Notes under the pieces: generated by a model | The model's database searches: none | Told to the model about the DNA's origin: nothing | The model's input: only the letters and a program-made list of their open reading frames with translations | Shown here: positions 1 to 7,220 of the stretch, piece after piece | Layout: the number at the start of each line of letters is the position of its first letter | Position numbering within the stretch: position 1 is the first letter of the stretch | Made by a program: the position numbers and the translations under genes | Assembly: GCA_021813005.1 (NCBI GenBank) | Contig: JAKAMH010000021.1 | Location: 1 to 12,928, forward strand | Direction: 5' to 3' | Origin: a bacterium | GTDB lineage: Bacteria; Patescibacteriota; Microgenomatia; Levybacterales; UBA12049 | DNA length: 12,928 bases

Positions 1-17
1 CGACAGTCAGTGTCTAA
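1..17 (+). CDS. rpmH: 3' end of probable ribosomal protein bL34 gene (partial)
   Basis: Only the last codons are inside the window. Reading from base 3, ACA GTC AGT GTC TAA encodes T-V-S-V-stop, which resembles the usual C-terminus of bL34 (for example ...LTVS). In most bacteria rpmH lies directly before rnpA, which begins 10 nt after this stop, so position supports the call as much as sequence does. With four residues visible this is an inference from context, and any other upstream gene ending in this frame would fit the bases equally well. Confidence 0.4.
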
Positions 18-27
18 TGTCTGTTTC

Positions 28-357
28 ATGTTGAAAAAACAATTTCGCCTGCCCGCAGCCATTCGATTACCCGCTTCAACTTCTCGGAGAACAGCTTTTT
101 TTCTGCTCAGATATTCGCAAAACAGGCTCTCCTACTCGCGGTTTGGGTTTGTTATAGGAAAACGGGTTGATAAGCGAGCAGCGGAGCGGAACAGAATAAA
201 GCGGGCTCTTCGCTCGGAAATTGAGAATGACCTTGGAAGAATAGCGTCCGGATGTGATATGCTGTTTATTGTGCAAGCAGAAGCAGCGGGAAAGACGGCA
301 GAGCAGATGAGAGCCGCCGTCCGAGACGCTCTAATAGCTGAAAAATTACTTTCATGA
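28..357 (+). CDS. rnpA: Ribonuclease P protein component
   Basis: This is the small basic protein subunit of RNase P, which binds the catalytic RNA and helps it remove 5' leaders from pre-tRNAs in the cytoplasm. The protein is 109 aa from the ATG at 28, normal for the family. The signature RNR motif is present as RNRIKRALR (residues 54-62), preceded by the strand FGFVIGKRV (residues 39-47) typical of RnpA. The N-terminus MLKKQFRL also matches family members, so I prefer ATG 28 to the in-frame GTG at 10, which would add six residues and overlap the probable rpmH stop. No Shine-Dalgarno sequence is visible. The stop overlaps the yidD start by 4 nt (ATGA), the usual rnpA-yidD coupling. Identification is secure from motif and neighbourhood. 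Confidence 0.95.
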   Translation: MLKKQFRLPAAIRLPASTSRRTAFFLLRYSQNRLSYSRFGFVIGKRVDKRAAERNRIKRALRSEIENDLGRIASGCDMLFIVQAEAAGKTAEQMRAAVRDALIAEKLLS

Positions 358-578
358 AGACAATACTTATCTGGGCAATCAGGCTATATAGAAACTATCT
401 TTCTGTTCTTCTCAGGCAGATAGTCGGAACGGGCAGTGGTTGCCGCTATGAAGTGACTTGCTCGTCCTATGCTCTCCGTGCGGTTGAAAAATACGGAGCA
501 GGACGCGGAATGCGTCAAGCCGTGTTGCGAATTCTCTCCTGTCGACCGGGAACTAAAAAACGTTATGCAACTATTTAA
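354..578 (+). CDS. yidD: Membrane protein insertion efficiency factor YidD
   Basis: YidD is a small membrane-associated protein encoded between rnpA and yidC in most bacteria, where it aids YidC-dependent insertion. This copy is 74 aa. The family core CR(F/Y)xxTCSxYA is present as CRYEVTCSSYA (residues 30-40), followed by a helix with glycines (YGAGRGM) and a third cysteine in LSCRPG (residues 61-66), matching the RCxP element. Family-atypical points are Val in place of the usual Pro before TCS and a C-terminus (KKRYATI) lacking the common GGYDP tail. The gene overlaps rnpA by 4 nt and yidC by 14 nt, which suggests translational coupling. No ribosome binding site is evident. Confidence 0.93.
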   Translation: MKTILIWAIRLYRNYLSVLLRQIVGTGSGCRYEVTCSSYALRAVEKYGAGRGMRQAVLRILSCRPGTKKRYATI

Positions 579-1425
579 TATTATCCTTGTTCAGCCTATT
601 TTTAATATCCTGGTGGTTTTTTTCCACCTACTTACACTCCTGCATGTCCCCTCTGCTCTCGGTTTTGCCATTATTGCCATGACGGTATTTATCAGGCTCA
701 TTCTCTATCCATTCACTGCCTCACAGATTAAGACAACGAAGAAAATGCAGGAGCTCAATCCCCATCTCTCACGAATTCGAGAGGTGCATAAAGGTGACTC
801 TGCCCGCCAGCAGAAAGAGACAATGGCACTCTACAAGGAGCACGGTGTCAACCCCGCCTCCGGCTGTCTCTTGATGATCATACAGTTGCCTGTTATCTGG
901 GCGCTCTACTCGGTGCTTGGCAACACGGTGAAGTACACGAAACTCTCACAGATAAATAATCTTATTTATACTGATTCCCTCAAGCTGCACCACCTGTGGG
1001 ACACTAACTTTTTTGGTCTGCCGCTTGGCAAGACGCCGTCTGAGCTGATTGGTATTGTCGGCTGGCTGGTTCTCCTGGTTCCCGTCTTGACAGGTATTTT
1101 TCAGTTCATCCAGTCTAAGATGATGTTTCAGTCGGCTCCTCAGGTTCCCGGCGAAAAAAAGAAGGAGGGCGATTTTGCCTCAGCCTTCCAGACCCAGTCT
1201 ATCTATCTCTTCCCGCTGATGATCGGCTTTTTCTCATATCAATTCCCGATTGGCCTTTCCTTGTACTGGAATACTTTTACAATTTTTGGTATCATACAGC
1301 AGTATAAAATCCAAGGACTGGCAGGGCTTGTCCCCGTTTCTCAACCGTTGGCGCTGCCTGAGAAAAAAGGGCCGTCCGCCCGTCCCCCCAAGTCTAAGAA
1401 GTCGGGGAAAAGTAAAAGGAAGTAG
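565..1425 (+). CDS. yidC: Membrane protein insertase YidC/Oxa1 family
   Basis: YidC inserts and folds membrane proteins, alone or with SecYEG. I place the start at ATG 565 (286 aa), because MQLFNIILVQPIFNILVVFF is a natural N-terminal membrane helix, whereas the in-frame ATG at 469 only adds an antisense-like shadow of yidD. The hydrophilic-groove arginine is R44 in TVFIRLILYP. The conserved linker YKEHGVNPASGC (residues 90-101) leads into the helix LLMIIQLPVIWALY, and the last helices carry FPIGLSLYWN. There is no lipobox and no large periplasmic domain, so this is the short Gram-positive/organelle-like form. A strongly basic C-terminal tail (KSKKSGKSKRK) may contact ribosomes, as proposed for other short YidC proteins. 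A 32-aa loop with KKKEG lies between helices. Confidence 0.95.
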   Translation: MQLFNIILVQPIFNILVVFFHLLTLLHVPSALGFAIIAMTVFIRLILYPFTASQIKTTKKMQELNPHLSRIREVHKGDSARQQKETMALYKEHGVNPASGCLLMIIQLPVIWALYSVLGNTVKYTKLSQINNLIYTDSLKLHHLWDTNFFGLPLGKTPSELIGIVGWLVLLVPVLTGIFQFIQSKMMFQSAPQVPGEKKKEGDFASAFQTQSIYLFPLMIGFFSYQFPIGLSLYWNTFTIFGIIQQYKIQGLAGLVPVSQPLALPEKKGPSARPPKSKKSGKSKRK

Positions 1426-1427
1426 TT

Positions 1428-1898
1428 ATGGACGAGATACAACCGTTATCAAAAAAAGAACTGGAGGAAGCCCGTGGTACCGTGGAACGTCTGTTTACCC
1501 TGTTAGGTGTATCTGGCAGCTCTGAGGTTGTGGAAAGGGACGGTCTGCTTGATGTCGCACTGGATACGGAAGACACCGGCATGGTGATTGGTTATCACGG
1601 TGAGGTACTAGAGGCGCTCCAACTTATTATCTCGCTTATGGTCACGAAGCAGGTTGGCCACTATGTCCGTGTTTCGCTCGAAGTTGGCGACTACAAAAAA
1701 CACCGGACGGAGTATCTTGAGCAGTTGGCGCGACAGGTAAAAGAACGGGCACTGGAGGAAAACCATGAGCAAGTTCTCTCCGATCTTAAGTCCTGGGAGC
1801 GCCGGATTGTGCACCTGGCGCTGCAAAATGATGATGAGGTTACCTCCGAATCCATGGGCGAGGGTAAAGAGCGGGTTCTTATTGTCCGCCCGAAATAG
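1428..1898 (+). CDS. khpB: KH/R3H RNA-binding protein KhpB (Jag/EloR-like)
   Basis: This is a cytoplasmic RNA-binding protein of the Jag/KhpB family, which in other bacteria partners with KhpA and affects cell elongation and division. It is 156 aa. Residues ~36-90 form a KH domain with the GxxG loop as GYHG (55-58) in MVIGYHGEVLEALQ. Residues ~95-156 form an R3H domain with RRIVH (R125...H129) and the family ending TSESMGEGKERVLIV. The N-terminal Jag-N domain found in many homologues is absent; a short helix takes its place. The start ATG follows the yidC stop by 2 nt, and an AGGA (1417-1420) sits 7 nt before it, the only convincing Shine-Dalgarno at a gene start here. The yidC-khpB order is the common one. 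Confidence 0.93.
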   Translation: MDEIQPLSKKELEEARGTVERLFTLLGVSGSSEVVERDGLLDVALDTEDTGMVIGYHGEVLEALQLIISLMVTKQVGHYVRVSLEVGDYKKHRTEYLEQLARQVKERALEENHEQVLSDLKSWERRIVHLALQNDDEVTSESMGEGKERVLIVRPK

Positions 1899-3192
1899 GA
1901 AAGAAGGCTATCTTCTGCCTTTTCTCCTGCTTGTTTTATTTCTTCCAACCCAACTTGGAAAACACTTCTGGCCTCCGTTTTCCTTTCTCCTTGGTTTTCG
2001 AATTGACTATCTCTCCCCGACACTCTATTTCACTGATATCCTGGCGTTGCTTTTTGGAATAGCTGCACTGTGGGACGGTACGAACCGGCAGTTGATCTTA
2101 GGATTTCTATATCGCCACCGGCGGGTACTCGTTCTGGTACTCCTCTCACTTTTTTTAAGCAGTGTCTTCTCCCGCTCTCCCCTCCTCGGGCTGTACGGTG
2201 ACTTGAAAGTGATTGAGTTCTTGTTGGTTGGGCTGCTCATCGCCCGGGTTGTAAAGCGGAAAAGGCTCACCCCCGTCGTATCCACTCTCATGGTCTCGGC
2301 CGGCGGTGAGTCGCTTTTGGCGATCGGACAGTATCTTCACCAGGGCTCGATCGGCGGCGCTTTGTACCTGCTGGGTGAACGGCAGTTCACCGGCCAAACG
2401 CCGGGTATTGCCAATGCCGTGATTGATGGTCACCTGGTGCTTCGACCTTACGGAACGCTCCCCCACCCTAATGTGCTAGCCGGATTTCTACTTGTGGTGC
2501 TCATATTGTCTGTCTGGTACCTGCGGTCAGCCAGCGCCCGTTTGAGTAAGACGCTGTCTTTCTTGTTTCTTCTGATCGGCTCCGCGGCACTTTTTTTGAC
2601 TCTTAGCCGGACGGCGATTATGCTTTACTTGCTTTTTTGGATTGGACTGGGGGTAGCCGTTTTGTTAGACAGAAAACGCTACCTTGTCAAACAGCTTACC
2701 GCCGGCATAGGCATGTTGCTTCTCGGGACAATACTTGTCTCACGCACCCTGCCTGACGTCTGGATCAGGATCGGCGGAACGCGGATGGGAGAGATAGCTG
2801 TTTTATCAAGGGTACTCCTGCTTCGGGAAGGCGCGGTTATTTTTCTGGCTCATCCGCTCTTTGGTGTGGGAGTAGGCGAAACGCTTCCGGCACTCTCCCG
2901 TCTTTCCCCACTCCTCTACCCCTGGCAGGTGCAGCCAATCCACATGATTTATCTAGTGCTTTTGACGGAGACAGGCCTTTGGGGGGGTGCACTTTTTGCC
3001 TGGTTTATGGCAAAGACGTTGCAGCATACTAGGCAGCTTGACTGGAGAAAGTCGGCGAACGCCTACTTGGCTACGGCTTTCGTCTGCCTTCTACTCATAG
3101 GGCTGGTTGACCATTACCTTGTAACACTACAGCAGGGGCAGCTGCTTTTTGCCCTGATTTGGGGCATGCTCTGGCAACCGCAGAAAGGTTGA
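1882..3192 (+). CDS. O-antigen ligase / polymerase-like membrane protein (Wzy_C type)
   Basis: This is a polytopic membrane protein of about 436 aa with roughly ten or more hydrophobic segments, resembling the WaaL/Wzy family that ligates or polymerises lipid-linked glycans on the outer face of the membrane. Supporting motifs, numbered from TTG 1882, are GTLPHPNVLAG (191-201), LSRTAIM (241-247), HPLFGVGVGE (324-333) and QPIHMIYLVLLTETG (351-365). The last two match the large extracytoplasmic loop and following helix of the family. The start is uncertain: TTG 1882 gives a 17-nt overlap with khpB and an N-terminus directly before the first helix. ATG 1765, behind a GGAGG, would give 475 aa with a hydrophilic extension that looks like a shadow of khpB. 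The exact glycan and ligase-versus-polymerase role cannot be read from sequence. Confidence 0.85.
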   Translation: MSARNRKEGYLLPFLLLVLFLPTQLGKHFWPPFSFLLGFRIDYLSPTLYFTDILALLFGIAALWDGTNRQLILGFLYRHRRVLVLVLLSLFLSSVFSRSPLLGLYGDLKVIEFLLVGLLIARVVKRKRLTPVVSTLMVSAGGESLLAIGQYLHQGSIGGALYLLGERQFTGQTPGIANAVIDGHLVLRPYGTLPHPNVLAGFLLVVLILSVWYLRSASARLSKTLSFLFLLIGSAALFLTLSRTAIMLYLLFWIGLGVAVLLDRKRYLVKQLTAGIGMLLLGTILVSRTLPDVWIRIGGTRMGEIAVLSRVLLLREGAVIFLAHPLFGVGVGETLPALSRLSPLLYPWQVQPIHMIYLVLLTETGLWGGALFAWFMAKTLQHTRQLDWRKSANAYLATAFVCLLLIGLVDHYLVTLQQGQLLFALIWGMLWQPQKG

Positions 3193-3413
3193 GAGAACAA
3201 GCAATTTGGAATGCCGGAGCGGGAAAATTCCTCGAAAGACAGAAGCCTGGCACTGTCCCGGGCAGCGGACGGCATTTTCGGATATTTTTATCTGCACGTA
3301 TTCTTTCGGGAGAGAGGGTTGGTCTCGAGAAAATATGCAAATTGGCTTATGAAAACAAGCTAAACGCAAAAGCCGTTTACAGAAAAGAACGGTTCCGTGT
3401 ATGATAAGAGCGT
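3193..3413. other. Intergenic region with GC-rich nested hairpin
   Basis: This 221-nt gap separates the O-antigen-ligase-like gene from the DUF4012 gene. It contains a hairpin GCCTGG (3245-3250)/CCGGGC (3258-3263), nested within an outer 7-bp inverted repeat AATGCCG (3210-3216)/CGGCATT (3270-3276), followed by an A/T-rich stretch. The inner arm with its TGGCACTGTCCC core looks like a REP-type palindrome, but I see no second copy in the window. The last part holds the promoter of the next gene. An open frame crosses the gap, but it has no protein-like features. Confidence 0.45.
3376..3405 (+). promoter_or_regulatory. Sigma-70-type promoter, predicted leaderless, for the DUF4012 gene
   Basis: TTTACA (3376-3381) and TATGAT (3400-3405) each match the consensus at five of six positions with an 18-nt spacer. 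The -10 ends 8 nt before ATG 3414, so transcription is expected to begin at or within a base or two of the start codon. No Shine-Dalgarno sequence can fit. It is one of six similar arrangements in the window. Confidence 0.65.
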
Positions 3414-6098
3414 ATGTCCAAAAAACCTCCCTCCTTCGTTGCCGAGCGCTCTCCTCACGAAAAGCCTTTGCTCATTATTGACAGACAGGGACTTATCGGC
3501 AACGCTCTCGTCAGGACGCTTGGCCAAGAGTACCTGAGCGTACTTGTCAGTGCCAATGAAACTGCCAACCTCGGGACAACGGTACATGTTCCATATGGTA
3601 ATCGTCTTCCTCGTATCCCAGATAACGATTTTTCCCGCATGCTTGTGGTCTATGAAGGCGAGAAGGAAACACTGACTATACTGCGTTCGCTTGCCAAAAA
3701 AAGGGATGAGTCAGGCGGAAAAGTATATATTTGTCTTCCTCTTTCTCTGGCTTCTCCCCGGCTGTTGGAGGAGATTCAAAAACGGGACCCGCGGGCGGTA
3801 GTTGTCATATTTGGTGAAATTTTTGGTCGTGGAGTTGAGGAGCAGAATCAAACAACTGCCTACCTGCAGCAGCTCCACCTCTACGGGAAGCTTTTGATCC
3901 CCAATACAGGTCTCCATTTTGTTTACCCTATCTTACTTGACGATCTGGTTCTGCTTTTGGTAAGCATTATCTTCACGGATGACAGGCAGAAGAAACCTCT
4001 TCTTCTTTTTCCCAAACATCCGCCGACTGCACTCTCAGTGGCACGGCTGATCGTCAGGCGGCAGCCCAACACAGCAATTGACTTTTACAAAGAGCCGAGG
4101 CTTTCAGAAATCTCATACATCCCGGAGGGAGAATATGTCCATCCGGTATATGATCTCGCTGAGGCGCTCGGACGTTCCGGTCTGCTGGAAAAGGCAGGCA
4201 GTATCTCTCCTCCCCGAAAAAGAGTTAGCGTGAAGCGAAGAAGGTGGCAGGGGAGGATGCTCCGGCGGATCCTGCTCCTGATTTGTCTATTGCTACTGCC
4301 TTTTATCCTAGTCCTGCTGGGTGCCGGTAGCGGTGGGCTTCTTCTCCGCTCGAGTCAGTCTGCTTTGGAACGAGGACAGTTTTCGTCGTCTCAACAATAT
4401 GCGTCATGGGCAGAAGGTGTGCTTTCCCTGTCCGCCCGCCCGGCTGGGCTACTGGCTGCTCTGGGTAGGGGAACTGCTCTTGGTCCGCCGGCCTTAGGCC
4501 TGGCAAAGACAATCAGCGCGGAGGAGCGTCTCGCCGCTGCCGCCTGGCAAATATCTGAGGCTGCCCAACGTTTTCGCGGCATCGGGAGAGGGTTAAGTCT
4601 TGATCCGAAGACTGATTTTCTTGCGGGAGTCACCGCTGTAAAAGAGGCGCTTATCACGCTCGAGGAGGTGCAGTCTGAGGGGAGTCTCCCCGCCTCTGTC
4701 TCGCGGAAGCTGGGAAGACTGTCCCAGCTGGAAACCATCTTTGCCAATACACAGGATGTCCTCCCGAGCCTTTTTGGCTTTCAAGGAGCCAAGAACTACC
4801 TTTTGCTTTTTCAAAATAATATGGAGCTTCGACCGGGGGGAGGGTTCATCGGGTCGTACGCGACGTTCACAATGGACAAGGGACGACTGCTGGATTTTGC
4901 CATCCACAACGTTTACGATGCTGATGGTAAACTGACAGGCCACGTCGAGCCGCCGTATCCGCTTCGCCGGTACATGCAGATAAAGCATTGGTTTCTCAGA
5001 GATAGCAACTTTGACGCCGACTTTGGCAAGGACGGGAAAATGGCCGCTTACTTTCTGTCTCTTGAGACAGGAAGTAAGGCAGACGTGGTCTTGTCTGTTG
5101 ATGTAAGCTTCCTGCAAGATCTACTCATGGTGGCAGGACCCGTGTACGTACCGGAGTACAAAGAGACTGTCGGGGCATCTAATTTTTATTCACTGGCGGA
5201 AAAGCAGGCGCAACAAGATTTCTTCCCGGGATCCACGCAAAAACAGGATTTTCTTCGTTCAGTTTTCTCAGCCCTCAAGCTTCGTCTCACGGATACCCGG
5301 AATATTTCTTACTCGGGGCTTCTCAATGTACTCTTGTCCGGCGTAAAGGAGAAACATCTACTGATCGCCGCGACGGATGACAGGGTAGAGCGTCTCCTGT
5401 CTGTCTCCGGACTTTCGTCGTCTCTCGTGGATGAACGGCAGGCAGGACAAAATACAGTCCTGGACTACATAGGCGTTAACGAGGCAAATCTGGGTGCCAA
5501 TAAGGCAAACTACTACTTAAAGCGGAGGCTGCAGCAGGAAGTCGCGATCGCGGATAATGGAGACGAGACATCGGTTCTCACGGTAACGTATGACAATACG
5601 AGTACAGCGGATACGGTGTACGGCGGGGATTACAAAAACTATCTTCGCTTTTTGCTGCCCGGGAAAGCAGTGGTAACCGACATTGCCATTGACGGTGTTG
5701 ACCAAAAAATTACGGATGCGGTGACGGATCCATACATCTACGAGTCTCCCCGATTTGTCATACCAACAGGGCTTGAAGTGCAGACGACATCGGAGATGGG
5801 TAAAAAAATAGTTGGGTTTCTGATTGTCGTGCCGAAGAAGACGAAAAAGCAGATTCAGATAACCTACACCACGCCGCATCCTGACCTTTTCGTAAACTCG
5901 TCGTTTACATACGACCTGTTTGTGCTCAAGCAGCCGGGTACCGGTAGTGATCCTTATAGCCTGACTCTTCGGTATCCAGACGATGCCCGCGTAGTATCCC
6001 AAAGCACAAAAGCGCTCACTGACCTCGGGGGTAAACTTATCTATAGCGGGGATCTTTCGGGGGATAAACATTTTACTGTGCAGTTCTCCGGGAAGTAA
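3414..6098 (+). CDS. Degenerate SDR/epimerase-like domain fused to DUF4012 membrane protein
   Basis: This is an 894-aa single-pass membrane protein. Residues ~17-260 resemble an extended SDR/NAD-sugar epimerase: LLIIDRQGLIGNALV (19-33) sits where the Rossmann GxxGxxG loop should be but has Asp23 in place of the first Gly. FGEIFGRGVEEQN and a LHFVYPILLDDL element match the late part of that fold. I see no YxxxK catalytic pair, so activity is doubtful. A very basic stretch (KRRRWQGRMLRR) precedes one membrane helix (~284-309), giving N-inside topology. The exterior part contains the DUF4012 core with NNMELRPGGGFIGSY (468-482) and LRDSNFDADFGKDGK, then a beta-rich C-terminus. DUF4012 has no settled function. 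Proximity to an O-antigen-ligase-like gene suggests a surface-glycan role, which is inference. The promoter position supports ATG 3414. Confidence 0.82.
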   Translation: MSKKPPSFVAERSPHEKPLLIIDRQGLIGNALVRTLGQEYLSVLVSANETANLGTTVHVPYGNRLPRIPDNDFSRMLVVYEGEKETLTILRSLAKKRDESGGKVYICLPLSLASPRLLEEIQKRDPRAVVVIFGEIFGRGVEEQNQTTAYLQQLHLYGKLLIPNTGLHFVYPILLDDLVLLLVSIIFTDDRQKKPLLLFPKHPPTALSVARLIVRRQPNTAIDFYKEPRLSEISYIPEGEYVHPVYDLAEALGRSGLLEKAGSISPPRKRVSVKRRRWQGRMLRRILLLICLLLLPFILVLLGAGSGGLLLRSSQSALERGQFSSSQQYASWAEGVLSLSARPAGLLAALGRGTALGPPALGLAKTISAEERLAAAAWQISEAAQRFRGIGRGLSLDPKTDFLAGVTAVKEALITLEEVQSEGSLPASVSRKLGRLSQLETIFANTQDVLPSLFGFQGAKNYLLLFQNNMELRPGGGFIGSYATFTMDKGRLLDFAIHNVYDADGKLTGHVEPPYPLRRYMQIKHWFLRDSNFDADFGKDGKMAAYFLSLETGSKADVVLSVDVSFLQDLLMVAGPVYVPEYKETVGASNFYSLAEKQAQQDFFPGSTQKQDFLRSVFSALKLRLTDTRNISYSGLLNVLLSGVKEKHLLIAATDDRVERLLSVSGLSSSLVDERQAGQNTVLDYIGVNEANLGANKANYYLKRRLQQEVAIADNGDETSVLTVTYDNTSTADTVYGGDYKNYLRFLLPGKAVVTDIAIDGVDQKITDAVTDPYIYESPRFVIPTGLEVQTTSEMGKKIVGFLIVVPKKTKKQIQITYTTPHPDLFVNSSFTYDLFVLKQPGTGSDPYSLTLRYPDDARVVSQSTKALTDLGGKLIYSGDLSGDKHFTVQFSGK

Positions 6099-6102
6099 CC
6101 CG

Positions 6103-6111
6103 TGCTATACT
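6103..6111 (+). promoter_or_regulatory. Extended -10 promoter, predicted leaderless, for the DUF475 gene
   Basis: TGCTATACT is an extended -10 (TGn plus a five-of-six hexamer) lying between the DUF4012 stop (6098) and GTG 6119. It ends 7 nt before the GTG, which predicts a transcript starting at the start codon. No good -35 is visible at 16-18 nt upstream, as is common for TGn promoters. The identical 9-mer precedes the aldolase gene on the other strand. Confidence 0.6.
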
Positions 6112-6118
6112 TAACAGC

Positions 6119-7054
6119 GTGGCCATCTTGTCTGCAATTTTGGTTATCCTTGGTCTGTCCCTCTTTGAGGGGGTGAGCAGCATTGATAATGCTGTCATCA
6201 ACGCCGAAGTGCTGTCCGGTATGGGGGAGCGGGGGAGGCGATGGTTTCTTTTGTGGGGACTTCTTTTTGCCGTCGTGGTGGTACGAGGCGTGCTTCCTTG
6301 GCTTATTGTCTGGCTTTCCACACCGAGTCTCGGTCCTCTTGGGTCCTTGACGGCCACATTTACCAGTGACCCAAGAGCGGCGGCGGCCATCGCAGCTTCA
6401 TCTCCGCTGCTTCTTTTGGGCGGCGGTGTCTTTCTGCTTTTTTTGTTTTTCCACTGGCTGTTTCTGGAGGACAAGGAGTACGGACTGCGGGGAGAACAAT
6501 TTTTCCTCAGTCAGAGTGCCTGGTTTTATGCCACTGTCTCGCTCTTCCTGACAGCTATCATCTGGTTTGCTCTGCAGCGGGATTCCATGCTGGCCTTTGC
6601 CGCGGTGGTTGGCTCAACAGCTTTTTTTGTGATCCATGGTTTTCGCCGGCAAATGGAGGAAGAGGGAAGGAAGCTGGTGGGCGGAACCAGGTCTGATCTA
6701 AGCAAGCTACTCTATCTTGAGGCACTGGATGCGACATTTTCAATAGATGGTGTCCTGGGGGCGTTCGCCTTTACTTTTTCTATCCCGTTGATTATCTTGG
6801 GCAATGGGTTTGGTGCACTGATCCTGCGTCAGCTTACAATAGGCAATATCGCCCGCATAAAGACGTACCGCTACCTTAAAAACGGCGCTATGTACTCGAT
6901 CCTTGGCCTGAGTTTGATCATGTTGAGCAATGGATTTGGGGTACATATCCCTGAGTGGCTCTCGCCGATAGCCACCGCAGGTGTGGTAGGGTACTTTTTT
7001 TGGAAATCAAAGAGGGAAATAAAGAATAGAGTCAGAGTACGGGACCGGGGATAG
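6119..7054 (+). CDS. DUF475 family (TerC superfamily) integral membrane protein
   Basis: This 311-aa polytopic membrane protein has the two pseudo-repeated motifs typical of the DUF475/TerC group: FEGVSSIDNAVINAEVL (residues 16-32) and LDATFSIDGVLGAFAFT (203-219). The conserved late segment is GNGFGALILRQLTI (228-241) followed by YRYLKNGAMYSI (250-261). The acidic residues in the SID motifs lie in membrane helices and suggest metal-ion binding. Related TerC proteins have been linked to tellurite resistance and manganese export, but the substrate of DUF475 proteins is not established. The GTG start is supported by the extended -10 seven nt upstream. The C-terminus is short and basic (KSKREIKNRVRVRDRG). 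Its last 23 nt overlap the end of a small convergent ORF. Confidence 0.88.
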   Translation: MAILSAILVILGLSLFEGVSSIDNAVINAEVLSGMGERGRRWFLLWGLLFAVVVVRGVLPWLIVWLSTPSLGPLGSLTATFTSDPRAAAAIAASSPLLLLGGGVFLLFLFFHWLFLEDKEYGLRGEQFFLSQSAWFYATVSLFLTAIIWFALQRDSMLAFAAVVGSTAFFVIHGFRRQMEEEGRKLVGGTRSDLSKLLYLEALDATFSIDGVLGAFAFTFSIPLIILGNGFGALILRQLTIGNIARIKTYRYLKNGAMYSILGLSLIMLSNGFGVHIPEWLSPIATAGVVGYFFWKSKREIKNRVRVRDRG

Positions 7055-7220
7055 TTCTTCTGTTGTAATATTTCCACACACGCAACCCATCGTCCTGCGG
7101 ATTAACCCTTGGCTTGTGAAGTACCTGTACAGCTATACGCTCAAGTGGGGTCGATAAGTTTTGACCAATCTCTTCCCCCATTGTCGGATCCCGTTCATTT
7201 ACGCGTATCTCCCGCCTCAT
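7032..7220 (-). CDS. Small protein of unknown function (62 aa)
   Basis: I do not recognise this protein. It is hydrophilic and charged, with no signal peptide or membrane segment. The segment with PTMGEEIGQN followed by LERIAVQVLHKPRVN looks like plausible folded sequence rather than a random frame. The main support is positional: TATACT (7233-7228, minus) ends 7 nt before the ATG, the same leaderless arrangement seen at the window's clear genes, and nothing else explains 7055-7220. It converges on the DUF475 gene and overlaps its 3' end by 23 nt. No -35 is evident. It could be a chance ORF, so confidence is moderate. Confidence 0.45.
   Translation of the reverse strand: MRREIRVNERDPTMGEEIGQNLSTPLERIAVQVLHKPRVNPQDDGLRVWKYYNRRTIPGPVL

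Noticed and set aside
469..564. Upstream ATG 469 as the yidC start
   Set aside because: The extra 32 residues overlap yidD, have no hydrophobic or conserved character, and the family-like N-terminal helix begins exactly at ATG 565.
3372..3395. Possible terminator hairpin GCCGTT/AACGGT before the DUF4012 gene
   Set aside because: The six-bp stem includes a G-T pair and is not followed by a T-run. The bases are better explained by the -35 and spacer of the promoter.
3159..3404. 81-aa plus-strand ORF between the O-antigen-ligase-like gene and the DUF4012 gene
   Set aside because: It begins in the 3' end of the upstream gene in another frame, crosses the palindromic region and has no protein-like features. 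The promoter at 3376-3405 lies inside it.
4593..5117. 174-aa minus-strand open frame inside the DUF4012 core
   Set aside because: The opposite strand here encodes the recognisable DUF4012 motif (NNMELRPGGGF), and the minus frame contains no recognisable protein motif.
5517..6071. 184-aa minus-strand open frame inside the DUF4012 gene
   Set aside because: It lies antisense to a well-supported 894-aa coding frame, has no promoter-like -10 near its start, and its composition (rich in Arg, Cys and His) looks like a reverse-complement shadow.
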